Assembly (NCBI RefSeq): GCF_001591585.1
Contig: NZ_BCVE01000002.1
Location: 186,001-250,000, forward strand
Reading direction: 5' to 3'
Origin: Niallia circulans NBRC 13626
GTDB lineage: Bacteria > Bacillota > Bacilli > Bacillales > Cytobacillaceae
Length of the DNA: 64,000 bases
Position numbers and translations under genes: made by a program. Shown in pieces: positions 1 through 9,946 of this stretch (within the stretch, counting starts at the first letter, position 1; each line of letters opens with the position of its first letter). The notes under the pieces were generated by a model. That model was not told the DNA's origin and made no database searches. It worked only from the letters and a program-made list of their open reading frames with translations.

Positions 1-1125
1 CGGCACAATAACAAGCAAATAACCTGTCAAAATAATTAATAATATACTAGTGGAAATAGTGGAGCTCTCGAAATATTCATTTGCTTGCACAAAACTATTA
101 TAGAGATCACCAATTGGGTTACTGTTATATTGAGAATTATTGGCATGCTGCGAACTTTCAGCTAATAGTATTTTTTCTATCCAACTATTAAATCCGGACC
201 AGCCAAGAAAACTGGAATCACTAAGTGAAAAGGAAGCTTGAATAATTTTTCCTTCACCGAGCTCCTTTTTCGCAATAATCGGCTGGTCATTATGTAAAAC
301 AATTGCTTCTGCGCCCTCTATTAAGGTAGATTGATAACCATCTATTTTCGCTTGCTGTTTATTTTTTGTGTCTAGAACCGTCAAGGAAAAAGGTTCTTTT
401 TTGCCAAGTGCTAGCGGCATCGATGTTTCTAAATGACCGTATGCTTGCTTTCCATTTGGTTGTGCACCAGTAATCAAAATACCTCCATTTTCAATCCATT
501 TTTTTATTGCTTGCTGCTGCTCATCCGTTAATTCACTCAGTGAAAATTGATCAACCAGCAGATAGCTCATTGTTTCAAGCGCTAATGCCTGATCAGGTAT
601 TTCTTCTTTGATCATTTCCGTTGTATAAATGGAATTACTAGGCAGCTTTCTTAAATCTTTAAATTTATCATATTGATCAGTAAGAATACCTAAAGTCTGT
701 TCAGGGATAAGATTTACCCTTACTTCTTTTACTCCAGTAAAAGTTACTTCATCTCCATTCTGCCAGCTTCCGCGATATAATTTCATCTTTTTGTTAGCAT
801 AATCTGTATCAGAAGAAATCCCAGGGATTGTGACCATATAGGTCTTCTTACTATTTGCCGGGATATCGACAGAAACTAATGTTTGTCCTCCAGCTTCATA
901 GCTTGGAGAATAGGGAATTAATAAATCTCCTTTAAAGTCTTCTCCTGTATTTTCCATTGTAACTTTTAATTGAAATCCTCTTCCATCCATTACCTTACCA
1001 GCTAATCCAGCTTCTGTTGTGATTTTTATTGTGTCAGTAGAAGCAGCATTTGCTTCTTTGACAATAAAAGTAGTGGCCAAGAACAAGATAAAACATATAA
1101 TTATCACTTTCTTTACTTTTCGCAA
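1..1125 (-). CDS. Partial exported membrane-anchored protein, function unknown (3' end outside window)
   Basis: I do not recognise this gene. It reads from a TTG start at 1125 to the window edge (375 codons) and continues beyond it. The start is chosen because a GGGGG Shine-Dalgarno (SD) lies 9 bases upstream and a clear signal peptide follows (basic RKVKK, hydrophobic core, cleavage probably after an ANA motif near residue 27). The mature part begins with a beta-rich stretch resembling NEW3/CARDB-like domains. It continues with a region containing 'KKWIENGGILITG', as in GATase/ThuA-like folds of surface proteins, and a hydrophobic membrane segment starts near residue 355. So most of the visible protein should face outside, tethered by a helix. 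A promoter is visible upstream. The domain names are inference; the signal peptide and membrane segment are directly seen. Confidence 0.75.
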   Translation of the reverse strand, partial: MRKVKKVIIICFILFLATTFIVKEANAASTDTIKITTEAGLAGKVMDGRGFQLKVTMENTGEDFKGDLLIPYSPSYEAGGQTLVSVDIPANSKKTYMVTIPGISSDTDYANKKMKLYRGSWQNGDEVTFTGVKEVRVNLIPEQTLGILTDQYDKFKDLRKLPSNSIYTTEMIKEEIPDQALALETMSYLLVDQFSLSELTDEQQQAIKKWIENGGILITGAQPNGKQAYGHLETSMPLALGKKEPFSLTVLDTKNKQQAKIDGYQSTLIEGAEAIVLHNDQPIIAKKELGEGKIIQASFSLSDSSFLGWSGFNSWIEKILLAESSQHANNSQYNSNPIGDLYNSFVQANEYFESSTISTSILLIILTGYLLVIVP

Positions 1126-1210
1126 ACTATGTTTCCCCCATTTTCTATTTTTTGGTTCTAATTAATAAACGATTGACAGTTGTTTCCTCCCTACAGTAAA
1201 TGACAAAAAT

Positions 1211-1238
1211 ATTATAATGTAATTTTACACTAATACAA
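1211..1238 (-). promoter_or_regulatory. Sigma-A-type promoter for the partial exported protein gene
   Basis: On the minus strand a TTGTAT -35 (1233-1238) and a perfect TATAAT -10 (1211-1216) are separated by 16 bases. They lie about 85 bases upstream of the TTG start at 1125, with no gene between. The long leader has no other gene that I can see. Confidence 0.5.
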
Positions 1239-1350
1239 ACTTTTTATACATATATATTTTTGAATATTACAAAATAAATGTCTCTCCTTCATTAGACGAA
1301 GAGACTGTTGCAAATGTTTTATGTATTAGAAACTATTTTTGGGAAGCATT

Positions 1351-1384
1351 TAAAAAAACTTCTGTAACCTTTTAACAGAAGTTT
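1351..1384 (-). terminator. Rho-independent terminator after the 88-aa membrane protein gene
   Basis: On the minus strand an AACTTCTGT arm pairs with ACAGAAGTT around a short loop and is followed by a run of T. It lies about 105 bases past the stop at 1491. The rest of the 1126-1490 gap holds the promoter of the next gene and an imperfect GTCTCT inverted repeat near 1281-1306, and nothing else that I recognise. Confidence 0.6.
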
Positions 1385-1490
1385 GATTTTAATATTGTTC
1401 TATAATTATCGGTGCTAGTATTTTTTTGTAAAATACTCATTTCGCCTTCATTCAATCTTTAAAGGCAATTCAACTAACTTTGAACACAAG

Positions 1491-1757
1491 CTAGTTTAAA
1501 TGGAAAAGGATAAGGATACTAGTTGGTATTGCTATTAGAATGGCACCAATTATTTTCATGCGCAGGCCAGATAAGCTGCTTAAAAAAAGATTTTCTTCTT
1601 CTAGCGTAAGGAAATTTTCTCCTTCTGCTCCTTTCAATTTTTTGGCTGGTAAGGAATCACCTAGTTGAGCATAAGCATGATGCTGAACAAGATGACCCTT
1701 TACTGTTAAGACAACGCCTCCAATAAGAATAAGCAATACAACGCTTTGAATAATCAA
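1491..1757 (-). CDS. Small two-helix membrane protein, unknown function
   Basis: This 88-residue protein is not recognised. I chose the TTG at 1757 because a GGAGGG SD sits 7 bases upstream; an in-frame TTG at 1772 would place the SD inside the gene. The protein starts directly with a hydrophobic helix (about residues 2-20). A polar, charged loop rich in Glu and Lys follows, and a second helix occupies about residues 68-85, so both ends probably face the same side. It stands alone, with the ftsY terminator upstream and its own terminator downstream. It occupies the place where ylxM-ffh follow ftsY in B. subtilis, but it resembles neither. Confidence 0.65.
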   Translation of the reverse strand: MIIQSVVLLILIGGVVLTVKGHLVQHHAYAQLGDSLPAKKLKGAEGENFLTLEEENLFLSSLSGLRMKIIGAILIAIPTSILILFHLN

Positions 1758-1844
1758 ACGTTTTCCCTCCAAAAAAAGATATTACTTTTATTATTATTCT
1801 TATCCTTATTTTTATTACGTTTTTGCAATAATTTAACATTCAGT

Positions 1845-1880
1845 TAAAAAAAGATGTCGTAAGCTTCCTTTACGACATCT
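1845..1880 (-). terminator. Rho-independent terminator of ftsY
   Basis: On the minus strand a GATGTCGTA arm, a loop of about 9 bases and TACGACATC are followed by seven T. It starts about 18 bases past the ftsY stop. It ends the smc-ftsY transcript, which in B. subtilis continues into ylxM-ffh. Confidence 0.85.
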
Positions 1881-1897
1881 TTCCACCTAACTCTCTT

Positions 1898-2887
1898 TTA
1901 CTCTTCACTTTGCTCTACTAAGTTTGAAAATAATCCATAGACATATTTTTCTGGATCGAAGCTTTGGAGATCGTCCATTTTTTCACCTAATCCAACAAAT
2001 TTAACTGGAATATGTAGTTCGTTTCGAATTGCTAACACAATTCCACCTTTTGCTGTTCCATCTAATTTTGTTAGTACAATGCCACTTACATTTGTTGTTT
2101 CTTTAAATGTTTTAGCCTGTACTAAAGCATTTTGCCCAGTTGTGGCATCTAGCACGAGTAAAACTTCATGTGGTGCACCTGGGACCTCTCGTTCAATTAC
2201 TCGCTTAACTTTTTCTAATTCCTTCATTAAATTCACTTTATTCTGCAATCTTCCAGCTGTATCACAAAGAAGAATATCTGCTTGACGAGACTTAGCAGCC
2301 TGTACAGCATCAAACATAACTGCTGCTGGATCAGAGCCTTCTGTATGTTTAATGACATCCACACCGACACGCTCTCCCCATACTTCCAACTGTTCGATTG
2401 CTCCAGCACGGAAGGTATCACCTGCAGCAAGCAAAACTTTTTTCCCTTCCTCTTTATACTTATGAGCAAGCTTACCGATTGTCGTAGTTTTCCCTACTCC
2501 ATTTACGCCAACAAACAAGATCACAGTTAAGCCTTCTGCTTGCATATTAATCGTAGAGGATTGGTCTTCCCCATTCTGATAAATAGCAACTAACTTTTCG
2601 GAAATTACATCTTGTACTTCTTTTGGATCTTGAATATTTTTTCTTTTCACTTCTTTTTTTAGCTCATCAATTAGTTCCATGACTGTTTCGAAACCAACAT
2701 CTGCTCCAATTAAGATTTCTTCCAGCTCTTCGAAGAAATCTTCGTCTACTTTTCGATAACGTGACACAAGTTCATTTACTTTTTCGGAAAAGTTATTTCT
2801 TGTTTTCGATAAGCCTTCTTTAAACTTCTCCGTTACGGTTGTAGTCTGCTGAGACATTTTTTCTTTTAACTTTTTAAAAAAGCTCAT
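1898..2887 (-). CDS. ftsY: Signal recognition particle receptor FtsY
   Basis: SRP-receptor GTPase (329 aa) that docks ribosome-nascent chain-Ffh complexes at the membrane for co-translational insertion. An N-terminal basic, amphipathic stretch and helical N domain (about residues 1-115) precede the G domain. G1 is GVNGVGKTTT near residue 127, followed by the DTFRAGA motif, DTAGR (G3) and TKLDG (G4). The start at 2887 is six codons inside the longest frame because AAGAAGGGAT lies just upstream of that ATG and the protein then begins MSFFKKLKEK, as in other FtsY proteins. It follows smc by about 165 bases and is closed by a strong terminator. ylxM and ffh, its usual downstream partners, are not here. 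Confidence 0.97.
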   Translation of the reverse strand: MSFFKKLKEKMSQQTTTVTEKFKEGLSKTRNNFSEKVNELVSRYRKVDEDFFEELEEILIGADVGFETVMELIDELKKEVKRKNIQDPKEVQDVISEKLVAIYQNGEDQSSTINMQAEGLTVILFVGVNGVGKTTTIGKLAHKYKEEGKKVLLAAGDTFRAGAIEQLEVWGERVGVDVIKHTEGSDPAAVMFDAVQAAKSRQADILLCDTAGRLQNKVNLMKELEKVKRVIEREVPGAPHEVLLVLDATTGQNALVQAKTFKETTNVSGIVLTKLDGTAKGGIVLAIRNELHIPVKFVGLGEKMDDLQSFDPEKYVYGLFSNLVEQSEE

Positions 2888-2956
2888 TATTATCCCTTCT
2901 TTCATTAAAAAATATGGTTATGTACATGTAAACTGCTTATCGTAAACATTAAAAGT

Positions 2957-2996
2957 TTCCAAGGCCTCTATCTTGACAGAGCAACAGGCCTCGGAA
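2957..2996 (-). terminator. Hairpin between smc and ftsY, possible weak terminator or attenuator
   Basis: Arms TTCCgAGGCCT and AGGCCTtGGAA (minus strand) pair with one mismatch around an 18-base loop that holds a further CTCT/AGAG pairing. They are followed by ACTTTT, a poor T run. It lies between the smc stop and the ftsY start, so it may lower readthrough into ftsY or be a processing site. Confidence 0.35.
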
Positions 2997-3052
2997 GTGA
3001 AATTAGAAATGTTTATTAAAGCGAATTAAGCTTCTAACTAACTATAAAAAAA

Positions 3053-6000
3053 TTATCCATTTGCAACTAATTCCTTTGTTTCACTTAATCGAACGGAAAC
3101 TAGCTTTGAAACACCTGACTCTTGCATAGTTACCCCATAAAGAACATCTGCTTCTTCCATTGTCCCTTTGCGGTGAGTAATAACAATAAATTGTGTTTCA
3201 TGGCTATAACGTTTTAAATAGGAACTAAATCGGAATACATTTGCTTCATCCAATGCCGCTTCCACCTCATCCAAAATACAGAAAGGAACTGGTCTTACTT
3301 TTAGAATGGAGAATAATAAAGCGATGGCTGTTAGCGCTCTTTCTCCCCCAGATAAAAGACTTAAATTTTGAAGTTTTTTCCCTGGTGGCTGGGCTACAAT
3401 CTCTACTCCTGTATTTAAAAGATCTTCTGGATTTGTTAATACTAAATCAGCACTTCCTCCACCAAATAAACTTTGGAATACCGTTTCAAAATGAGCCTTT
3501 ATCCCTTCAAATGTCTGCTCAAATCGATTTTTCATTTCCTCATCCATTTCATCGATTACTTGGTAAAGGGTATCCTTCGCTTCTTCTAAATCTGTTTTTT
3601 GTTCGAGCAGGAATTCGTATCTTTCCGAGATTCGCTCATATTCCTCTATGGCCCCAAGATTTACAGTTCCTAGTTCTTCCATAGCTAATTTAATGAGCTT
3701 TACCTTTTTACGGGCTTCTTCGACTTCTAATGTTAAAGGATAATCAAGCTTAGCCCCTTCATACGTTAATAAATATTCCTCGCGTAGATTCGTTAATCGT
3801 GTATCTAATTCCACGTCTACACGGTTTAATTTAACTTCTTCATCCTTTAGTGCTTGAACAATCCCTCTATGAAGCCTGCGCTGCTCCTTTGTTTCCAGCT
3901 CCAGCTCTTCTAAGCGCATTTGTTTTTGCAATCTTTCCTCTCTGCGTAAAGAAATAAGCTGGATCGTTTCTTGTTTTTCTTGCAGTTTTTGTTCTGCTGC
4001 TTCTTCTAATGTCGCTTCCCCTGAATGAGAATTACTCATTTCAGAAGAAAGCAAGCGTAAGTCCTCTTTGACAAGCTCCCACTTTTCTTCTGTTGATTCA
4101 TGTTCTTGAATGATAGCTGCTAACTTGTCCTTTTCATGGCGGAGCTGTTCCTTTTTAGCTGCCGACTGAATTCGTAAATCACTAATTGTATTTACGACTG
4201 ATTCTTTGGAAACTGTTTGTTTATTTTTTTGCTCGGTAACTAAAGCAATCTCTTTATCTAATTCAGATAACTTTTTACTTTGCTGTTCCAGTTTTTCTTG
4301 CAAAACAGTTCTTCTTTGCTGCAGAAGCTCTTGCTCTTGATGTGAATCGGCCTTATTGCGGTCATATAGAGACAATTTATCATTCATTGCTCTTTCTTCG
4401 AATTCCACCTCTTTTAAGTCATCTTTCCATGTCTGAATTTGGAAACGAAGATCTTCCACCTTTAAGCGCGCTTCTTCTATCGATGATTCTTCTGCTTGCA
4501 ATGCTGCTTTTCCTTTTTTCAGCTGTTCCTCAAGCTTTAAAGATGTTTTATCCATTTCAAAAATCTTTTTCCTAAGCTCTTCTAATTCTCCTTTTCTGGT
4601 GATGATTGAAGCTTGTTTCTGCTTCATCGCTCCACCAGTCATCGACCCACCAGGATTAACTATCTCCCCTTCTAACGTTACAAAACGGGAACGATATTGA
4701 AGAATTTTCGCCATCTCATTGGCGCCCTTTAAATCCTTCGTAATCACAACATTTCCTAATAAACTACGGATAATTTCCCGATATTGACTGTCATAATTAA
4801 TCAAATCTGCAGCAACCCCAATAAAGGATGGATGCCCTTGAATTAATCGTAGTTGGGAATCAGCAAGCGTTTTTCCCTTAATAACATTCATTGGTAAAAA
4901 CGTAGCTCGTCCAAACCCATTCTTCTTTAAAAAAGCGATTGCTTCCCGTCCATTTTGTTCTGTTTCCACCACAATATGCTGCATCGATCCACCTAATGCA
5001 ATCTCTAAGCTCACACTATATTCCTTTGGTACTTGCATTAATTCTGCAACTGCACCTCTAATCCCTTGTAAGGATTTCCCTCTAGCTTTAAGTACTTCCT
5101 TTACTCCGTGGAAAAATCCAGAATAGTCATCTTCTAATTCCTCAAGCATTTCTTTACGTGATTTCGCCTGCTGTGCATATTGATAAGATTGATAAAGCGC
5201 CTTCTCTACTTGTTGAACCTTTGCTTCTATTCCTTGAAAATGACTTTGCTTTTCCTGCCAGTGTTTAGACCATTTCTCCAGTTCATCAGATAGTTCCTTC
5301 AATTTCTCCGTAAACTTAGTCTTTTTTTCTTGAATTTGCATACGCTCATTTGTGAAGTTAGCATTTTCTTCATCAAGCTGCGATGTCCTTTTTTCATGAT
5401 TTTCTAGTTGTTGAATAACCGAATTCAATTCATTTTTTGCCGCTGCTTGATTACTCACTATCTCAATATAGTCGCTTTTTAGCATCTCAATTTTTTCTTC
5501 TAGGTTCTCATTAAAAAGAGCAAGATTTTTTTCATTAGCTTTTAAAGTTTCTTCAATCGCTTTCGACTCTGCTTGCAATTCATGAACAAGCTTTTCTTGC
5601 GTTTCTTTTTGCAGCACAAGAGTTTCTACTCTTTCTTGCAGCTCCACCTTGCTCTTTTCAAGCTGATCACGATTTTGTGTTGCATTCTTCTTTCGTTCTT
5701 TTAATACTTCTTTTCGACCTTCTAATTTTTCTAATTCTTCACTCACTAAAAGAAGTACTTGTTGAAGATCATCAATCGATTCATCTAAAGCGGCTACTTC
5801 ATTTTTCACTTCCTCCATCTTCGCTTCCTTATTTTGCAGCATAGAGGATAGCTTTAGCTCTTCTTGTTTATATGTTTCTAATTGCTTTGAAATAGCTTCA
5901 AATCGCTCATGCGCTTCTTCAATATCATGAACCATTAAGGCCACTTCAATCGATTCAAGATTCTCTCGATGATGTAAATATTCCTTAGCCATTGAGCTTT

Positions 6001-6622
6001 GAATCTTTAGTGGCTCAACCTGACTTTCTAATTCATGTAGTATGTCATTTACACGGTTTAGGTTATCTTGTGTTTCTACAAGCTTTCCTTCTGCCTTTTT
6101 CTTACGAGTTTTATATTTCAATACGCCTGCTGCTTCTTCAAAGATAGACCGGCGATCCTCTGCCTTACTATTTAAGATTTCTTCGACTTTTCCCTGACTA
6201 ATAATCGAAAATGCTTCGCGCCCAAGCCCTGAGTCCATAAATAAATCAATAATATCTTTTAGACGACAAGATTGTTTATTAATTAAAAATTCACTATCTC
6301 CTGATCGATATACACGCCTCGTTACACTTACTTCATGGAAATCCAATGGCAGGAAATGATCTTCATTTTCTAAAGTTAACGTCACTTCTGCAAAGTTAAC
6401 CGCTTTTCTTGAGTCACTACCTGAAAAGATAACATCCTCCATCTTACTTCCACGCAAGGACTTTGCAGATTGTTCTCCAAGTACCCAACGAATTGCATCC
6501 GTAATATTACTCTTCCCACTTCCGTTTGGTCCTACTACTGCCGTCACACCTGGCACAAAATCGACAGAAATCCGATCTGCAAATGACTTAAAACCGATAA
6601 CATCTAACCGTTTTAAGAACAT
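3053..6622 (-). CDS. smc: Chromosome partition protein SMC
   Basis: Structural maintenance of chromosomes ATPase (1189 aa), the core of the SMC-ScpAB condensin that organises and segregates the chromosome. Walker A GPNGSGKS is at residues 31-38. Long coiled coils follow on both sides of a hinge at about 500-650 (with the GIRGAVAELM and NPGGSMTGGAM regions). The ABC signature LSGGER is near residue 1090, with Walker B (FCILDEVEAALDE) about 20 residues later. The length is normal for Bacillaceae. A GAGGT SD touches the ATG. It sits between rnc and ftsY, the conserved order. Confidence 0.98.
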   Translation of the reverse strand: MFLKRLDVIGFKSFADRISVDFVPGVTAVVGPNGSGKSNITDAIRWVLGEQSAKSLRGSKMEDVIFSGSDSRKAVNFAEVTLTLENEDHFLPLDFHEVSVTRRVYRSGDSEFLINKQSCRLKDIIDLFMDSGLGREAFSIISQGKVEEILNSKAEDRRSIFEEAAGVLKYKTRKKKAEGKLVETQDNLNRVNDILHELESQVEPLKIQSSMAKEYLHHRENLESIEVALMVHDIEEAHERFEAISKQLETYKQEELKLSSMLQNKEAKMEEVKNEVAALDESIDDLQQVLLLVSEELEKLEGRKEVLKERKKNATQNRDQLEKSKVELQERVETLVLQKETQEKLVHELQAESKAIEETLKANEKNLALFNENLEEKIEMLKSDYIEIVSNQAAAKNELNSVIQQLENHEKRTSQLDEENANFTNERMQIQEKKTKFTEKLKELSDELEKWSKHWQEKQSHFQGIEAKVQQVEKALYQSYQYAQQAKSRKEMLEELEDDYSGFFHGVKEVLKARGKSLQGIRGAVAELMQVPKEYSVSLEIALGGSMQHIVVETEQNGREAIAFLKKNGFGRATFLPMNVIKGKTLADSQLRLIQGHPSFIGVAADLINYDSQYREIIRSLLGNVVITKDLKGANEMAKILQYRSRFVTLEGEIVNPGGSMTGGAMKQKQASIITRKGELEELRKKIFEMDKTSLKLEEQLKKGKAALQAEESSIEEARLKVEDLRFQIQTWKDDLKEVEFEERAMNDKLSLYDRNKADSHQEQELLQQRRTVLQEKLEQQSKKLSELDKEIALVTEQKNKQTVSKESVVNTISDLRIQSAAKKEQLRHEKDKLAAIIQEHESTEEKWELVKEDLRLLSSEMSNSHSGEATLEEAAEQKLQEKQETIQLISLRREERLQKQMRLEELELETKEQRRLHRGIVQALKDEEVKLNRVDVELDTRLTNLREEYLLTYEGAKLDYPLTLEVEEARKKVKLIKLAMEELGTVNLGAIEEYERISERYEFLLEQKTDLEEAKDTLYQVIDEMDEEMKNRFEQTFEGIKAHFETVFQSLFGGGSADLVLTNPEDLLNTGVEIVAQPPGKKLQNLSLLSGGERALTAIALLFSILKVRPVPFCILDEVEAALDEANVFRFSSYLKRYSHETQFIVITHRKGTMEEADVLYGVTMQESGVSKLVSVRLSETKELVANG

Positions 6623-6686
6623 GACCTCACCCCGATTCTTCCTTGTTTTCCTCTAGTTGTTTTTCTTCGTTCGTTTTTTTGAGCAT

Positions 6687-7427
6687 TTAGTTTTCACTTT
6701 CCGCCTTTAGCATTAATAATGATTTTTGGGCAGCTTGCTGCTCTGCTTCTTTCTTGGAACGACCCATACCTGTTCCAAGTTCTCGATTATTTAAAAAGAC
6801 TTGTGAAATAAACTCTCTATTGTGTGCGGGTCCTTTTTCAAGCAATATTTTATACTCGATTGTTCCAACAGCATCTCTTTGTACATATTCTTGTAGTTGA
6901 CTTTTAAAATCCATCACATGAGAAAAAGCACCGTTATTAATTTTCGGGAAAATAACTTCCTCTAAAAATGCTACCACTGAATCCAATCCTTGGTCTAAAT
7001 ATAAAGCACCAATAAACGCTTCAAATACATCAGCAAGCAGCGCTGGTCTAGTTCTTCCCCCAGTCATTTCCTCTCCTTTGCCTAAGAGCACATACTTGCC
7101 AAAGGAAAGTTCATTAGCAAAGGAAACAAGCGATGGTTCACACACGATTGCAGCCCGCAATTTAGTCAGCTCTCCTTCGCTCATCATCGGAAATTTGTTG
7201 AAGAGAAATTTAGATACCGTTAATTCTAGAACGGCATCCCCAAGAAATTCTAATCTTTCGTTATCTTCATGTGGTTTTCTTCGATGCTCATTCACATATG
7301 ATGAATGGGTAAAAGCCTGCTTCAATAGTTTTTCATTCGTAAAATGAATCCCCAATTTTTCTTGGAGTTCCTTCATTTTTTTCTCATTTGGTCGAACAGT
7401 TCTTTTGTCTTTTCGATTGCCTCGCAT
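6687..7427 (-). CDS. rnc: Ribonuclease III
   Basis: Double-strand-specific endoribonuclease (246 aa) for rRNA precursor processing and cleavage of mRNA or antisense duplexes. The catalytic signature [14 protein letters not shown] is at about residues 60-73. The second acidic cluster ([16 protein letters not shown]) follows near 130, and the C-terminal 75 residues form the dsRNA-binding domain ([11 protein letters not shown] ... [18 protein letters not shown]). An AAGGTGGA SD precedes the ATG. It lies 64 bases before smc, as in B. subtilis. The gap to acpP and the acpP terminator suggest that it has its own promoter, which I could not place. Confidence 0.97.
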   Translation of the reverse strand: MRGNRKDKRTVRPNEKKMKELQEKLGIHFTNEKLLKQAFTHSSYVNEHRRKPHEDNERLEFLGDAVLELTVSKFLFNKFPMMSEGELTKLRAAIVCEPSLVSFANELSFGKYVLLGKGEEMTGGRTRPALLADVFEAFIGALYLDQGLDSVVAFLEEVIFPKINNGAFSHVMDFKSQLQEYVQRDAVGTIEYKILLEKGPAHNREFISQVFLNNRELGTGMGRSKKEAEQQAAQKSLLMLKAESEN

Positions 7428-7854
7428 TTTGCATCCACCTTAGCACTAAGTTTACAATTCATTTCAAGTTTAAGTAAAAAAGATAAAAAACGCAAAGAAA
7501 CTTGGAAAGTTTTTTCTCTCCAAGCCTTTTCTATTACAGAAATCGGGCTACCACTAGGGGGCTAACCCCACTTCACATAAGAAAAACTATTTCTATCCTT
7601 TTATGCGTCAATAAACGCTGTATTTGTTATTCTTTTGAACGAATCCATATCTGTCCGTCCAATAACTCATATTTCGCCTATAATAATAAGTATTTAGTTA
7701 TTAGTATACATCAAACAAACAGATATTGTCATCTATTCTTAGGGCCATTTTCATAATGGATTTTCCTGATATTTCCTCAGTCATAGAATATACATAAATC
7801 ACCGCTAATATACAAAATTAAAAGCCCCGTTGCAACGGAGCTTTTAAACACTGA
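7428..7854. other. Intergenic region between acpP and rnc
   Basis: This stretch holds the acpP terminator (7818-7847) and a weak hairpin with arms CTTGGA/TCCAAG at 7501-7524, T-rich on its minus-strand side. A short GGGG/CCCC hairpin lies near 7556-7570. The plus-strand frame at 7502-7756 starts with TTG, has no SD and looks like noise. I see no gene or recognised RNA. Confidence 0.5.
7818..7847 (-). terminator. Rho-independent terminator of acpP
   Basis: A nearly perfect palindrome on the minus strand, AAAAGCtCCGTTG paired with CAACGGgGCTTTT, lies 8 bases past the acpP stop. Its T-rich arm fits a terminator. It should limit the very abundant acpP transcript before rnc. Confidence 0.75.
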
Positions 7855-8085
7855 TTAGCGATTACTTATGTAATTCACAGCATCACCAACTGTAGAAATC
7901 TTTTCAGCATCGTCGTCAGAAATTTCCATATCAAACTCATCTTCTAATTCCATAACAAGTTCAACTACATCAAGAGAGTCAGCGCCTAAATCATCTTTGA
8001 AAGAAGCCTCTAAAGTTACTTCTGATTCTTCTACGCCAAGACGATCTACAACGATTTTTGTTACACGCTCTAATACATCTGCCAT
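7855..8085 (-). CDS. acpP: Acyl carrier protein
   Basis: Carrier of growing acyl chains in type II fatty acid synthesis (76 aa, acidic, the usual length). The phosphopantetheine attachment motif GADSLD places Ser37 as the modified residue. A strong GGGGAGGTG SD precedes the ATG. It follows fabG in the fapR-plsX-fabD-fabG-acpP order. A perfect TATAAT 24 bases upstream suggests an extra promoter of its own, in line with the high demand for ACP. A terminator closes the gene. Confidence 0.98.
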   Translation of the reverse strand: MADVLERVTKIVVDRLGVEESEVTLEASFKDDLGADSLDVVELVMELEDEFDMEISDDDAEKISTVGDAVNYISNR

Positions 8086-8108
8086 TTATTTCACCTCCCC
8101 TCAAATGC

Positions 8109-8137
8109 ATTATAGAGTATTTTAACGAAATAATAAA
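8109..8137 (-). promoter_or_regulatory. Probable extra promoter for acpP
   Basis: The -10 is a perfect TATAAT (8109-8114, minus strand). The best -35 at 17 bases is only TTTATT (8132-8137), so the assignment rests mainly on the -10 and on its place in the 114-base fabG-acpP gap. Confidence 0.4.
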
Positions 8138-8199
8138 TGAGAACTTTATCTGATGTTTATTCTCTTACTATTCGCATTTTTCCCTTTGTTTAGGAAAGA

Positions 8200-8943
<744 letters not shown>

Positions 8944-9888
8944 TTACATATCCCCCTTTAATTCTTCTGCAACTTTACTACTTGTTTCCATATCGTTTAC
9001 AGCATATACTTTTGCTTTTCGATCAATTTTCTTGATTAAACCGGAAAGAACTTTGCCAGGTCCAATTTCAATAAATGTATCTACTCCTAAATCAAGCATT
9101 TTGCGAACGGAATCTTCCCAAAGGACAGATGAATACAATTGCTCCACTAGCTTTGCTTTTATTTCTGCATGATCTTGAATTGGAGCTGCCGTTACATTAG
9201 CAATGACCGGAATTTTTGCATCTGTTAATTGCAATCCGTCTAATACGGAAGCAAATTTTTCCGCTGCAGGTTTCATTAACTCTGAATGGAATGGACCACT
9301 TACTTCCAGAGGGATTGCACGCTTTGCGCCTGCTTCCTTCGCTTTTTCTCCCGCTAATTCAACACCCTTTGTAGTGCCTGAGATCACAATTTGTCCAGGA
9401 CAATTAAGATTAGCCAACTGTACAGAATTGCCTGCATCTGAAATCTCTTGTGTGACCGCAGTTAATTTCTCTCTTTCTAACCCTAGCACAGCGGCCATTG
9501 CTCCTTCGCCTGCTGGAACTGCTTCTTGCATATATTCTCCACGCTTGCGAACTGCAAATACAGCCTCTTCAAAAGACAGCACACCTGCTGCCACTAACGC
9601 TGAATACTCACCTAAACTATGGCCAGCAACAAAATCTGGCTGTATATTAAACTGCTTAAAGTGTTCTAAAATAGCGATGCTTGTTGTAAGTAAAGCTGGC
9701 TGTGTATTATGGGTAAGCGTAAGCTCTTCCTTTGGCCCTTCAAAAATTAAGTCTGTTAAAGAAAAGTTTAATTTTTGATCCGCTTTTTTAAATACATTTG
9801 CTGCCGGTTCAAATTGTTCAAATAAATCTTTTCCCATTCCGACTGCTTGTGAGCCTTGACCTGGAAAAACAAAAGCAATTTTACTCAT
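8944..9888 (-). CDS. fabD: Malonyl-CoA:ACP transacylase FabD
   Basis: Loads malonyl groups onto ACP for chain elongation (314 aa). It has FPGQGSQ at residues 8-14, the nucleophile motif GHSLGEYSA near 90-98 (Ser92) and the catalytic His in VSGPFHSELM near 201. An AAGGAGAG SD precedes the ATG. It lies about 55 bases after plsX and abuts fabG, and should be part of the FapR-controlled operon. Confidence 0.97.
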   Translation of the reverse strand: MSKIAFVFPGQGSQAVGMGKDLFEQFEPAANVFKKADQKLNFSLTDLIFEGPKEELTLTHNTQPALLTTSIAILEHFKQFNIQPDFVAGHSLGEYSALVAAGVLSFEEAVFAVRKRGEYMQEAVPAGEGAMAAVLGLEREKLTAVTQEISDAGNSVQLANLNCPGQIVISGTTKGVELAGEKAKEAGAKRAIPLEVSGPFHSELMKPAAEKFASVLDGLQLTDAKIPVIANVTAAPIQDHAEIKAKLVEQLYSSVLWEDSVRKMLDLGVDTFIEIGPGKVLSGLIKKIDRKAKVYAVNDMETSSKVAEELKGDM

Positions 9889-9946
9889 TTATTTTTACTC
9901 TCCTTTTCTTCCCATTAGAAGTGGAATTCACCATATCTGTCTCAAT

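Noticed and set aside
3241-3684. Plus-strand frame (147 codons) opposite smc
   Set aside because: Lies wholly inside the conserved smc ATPase head region; no independent coding evidence.
7502-7756. Plus-strand frame of 84 codons in the acpP-rnc gap
   Set aside because: TTG start, no ribosome site, residue make-up like random AT-rich DNA.
9203-9778. Long plus-strand frame (191 codons) opposite fabD
   Set aside because: It is the mirror of a well-conserved fabD frame, has no ribosome site, and its composition (Ser, Ala, Pro-rich) is typical of antisense shadows.
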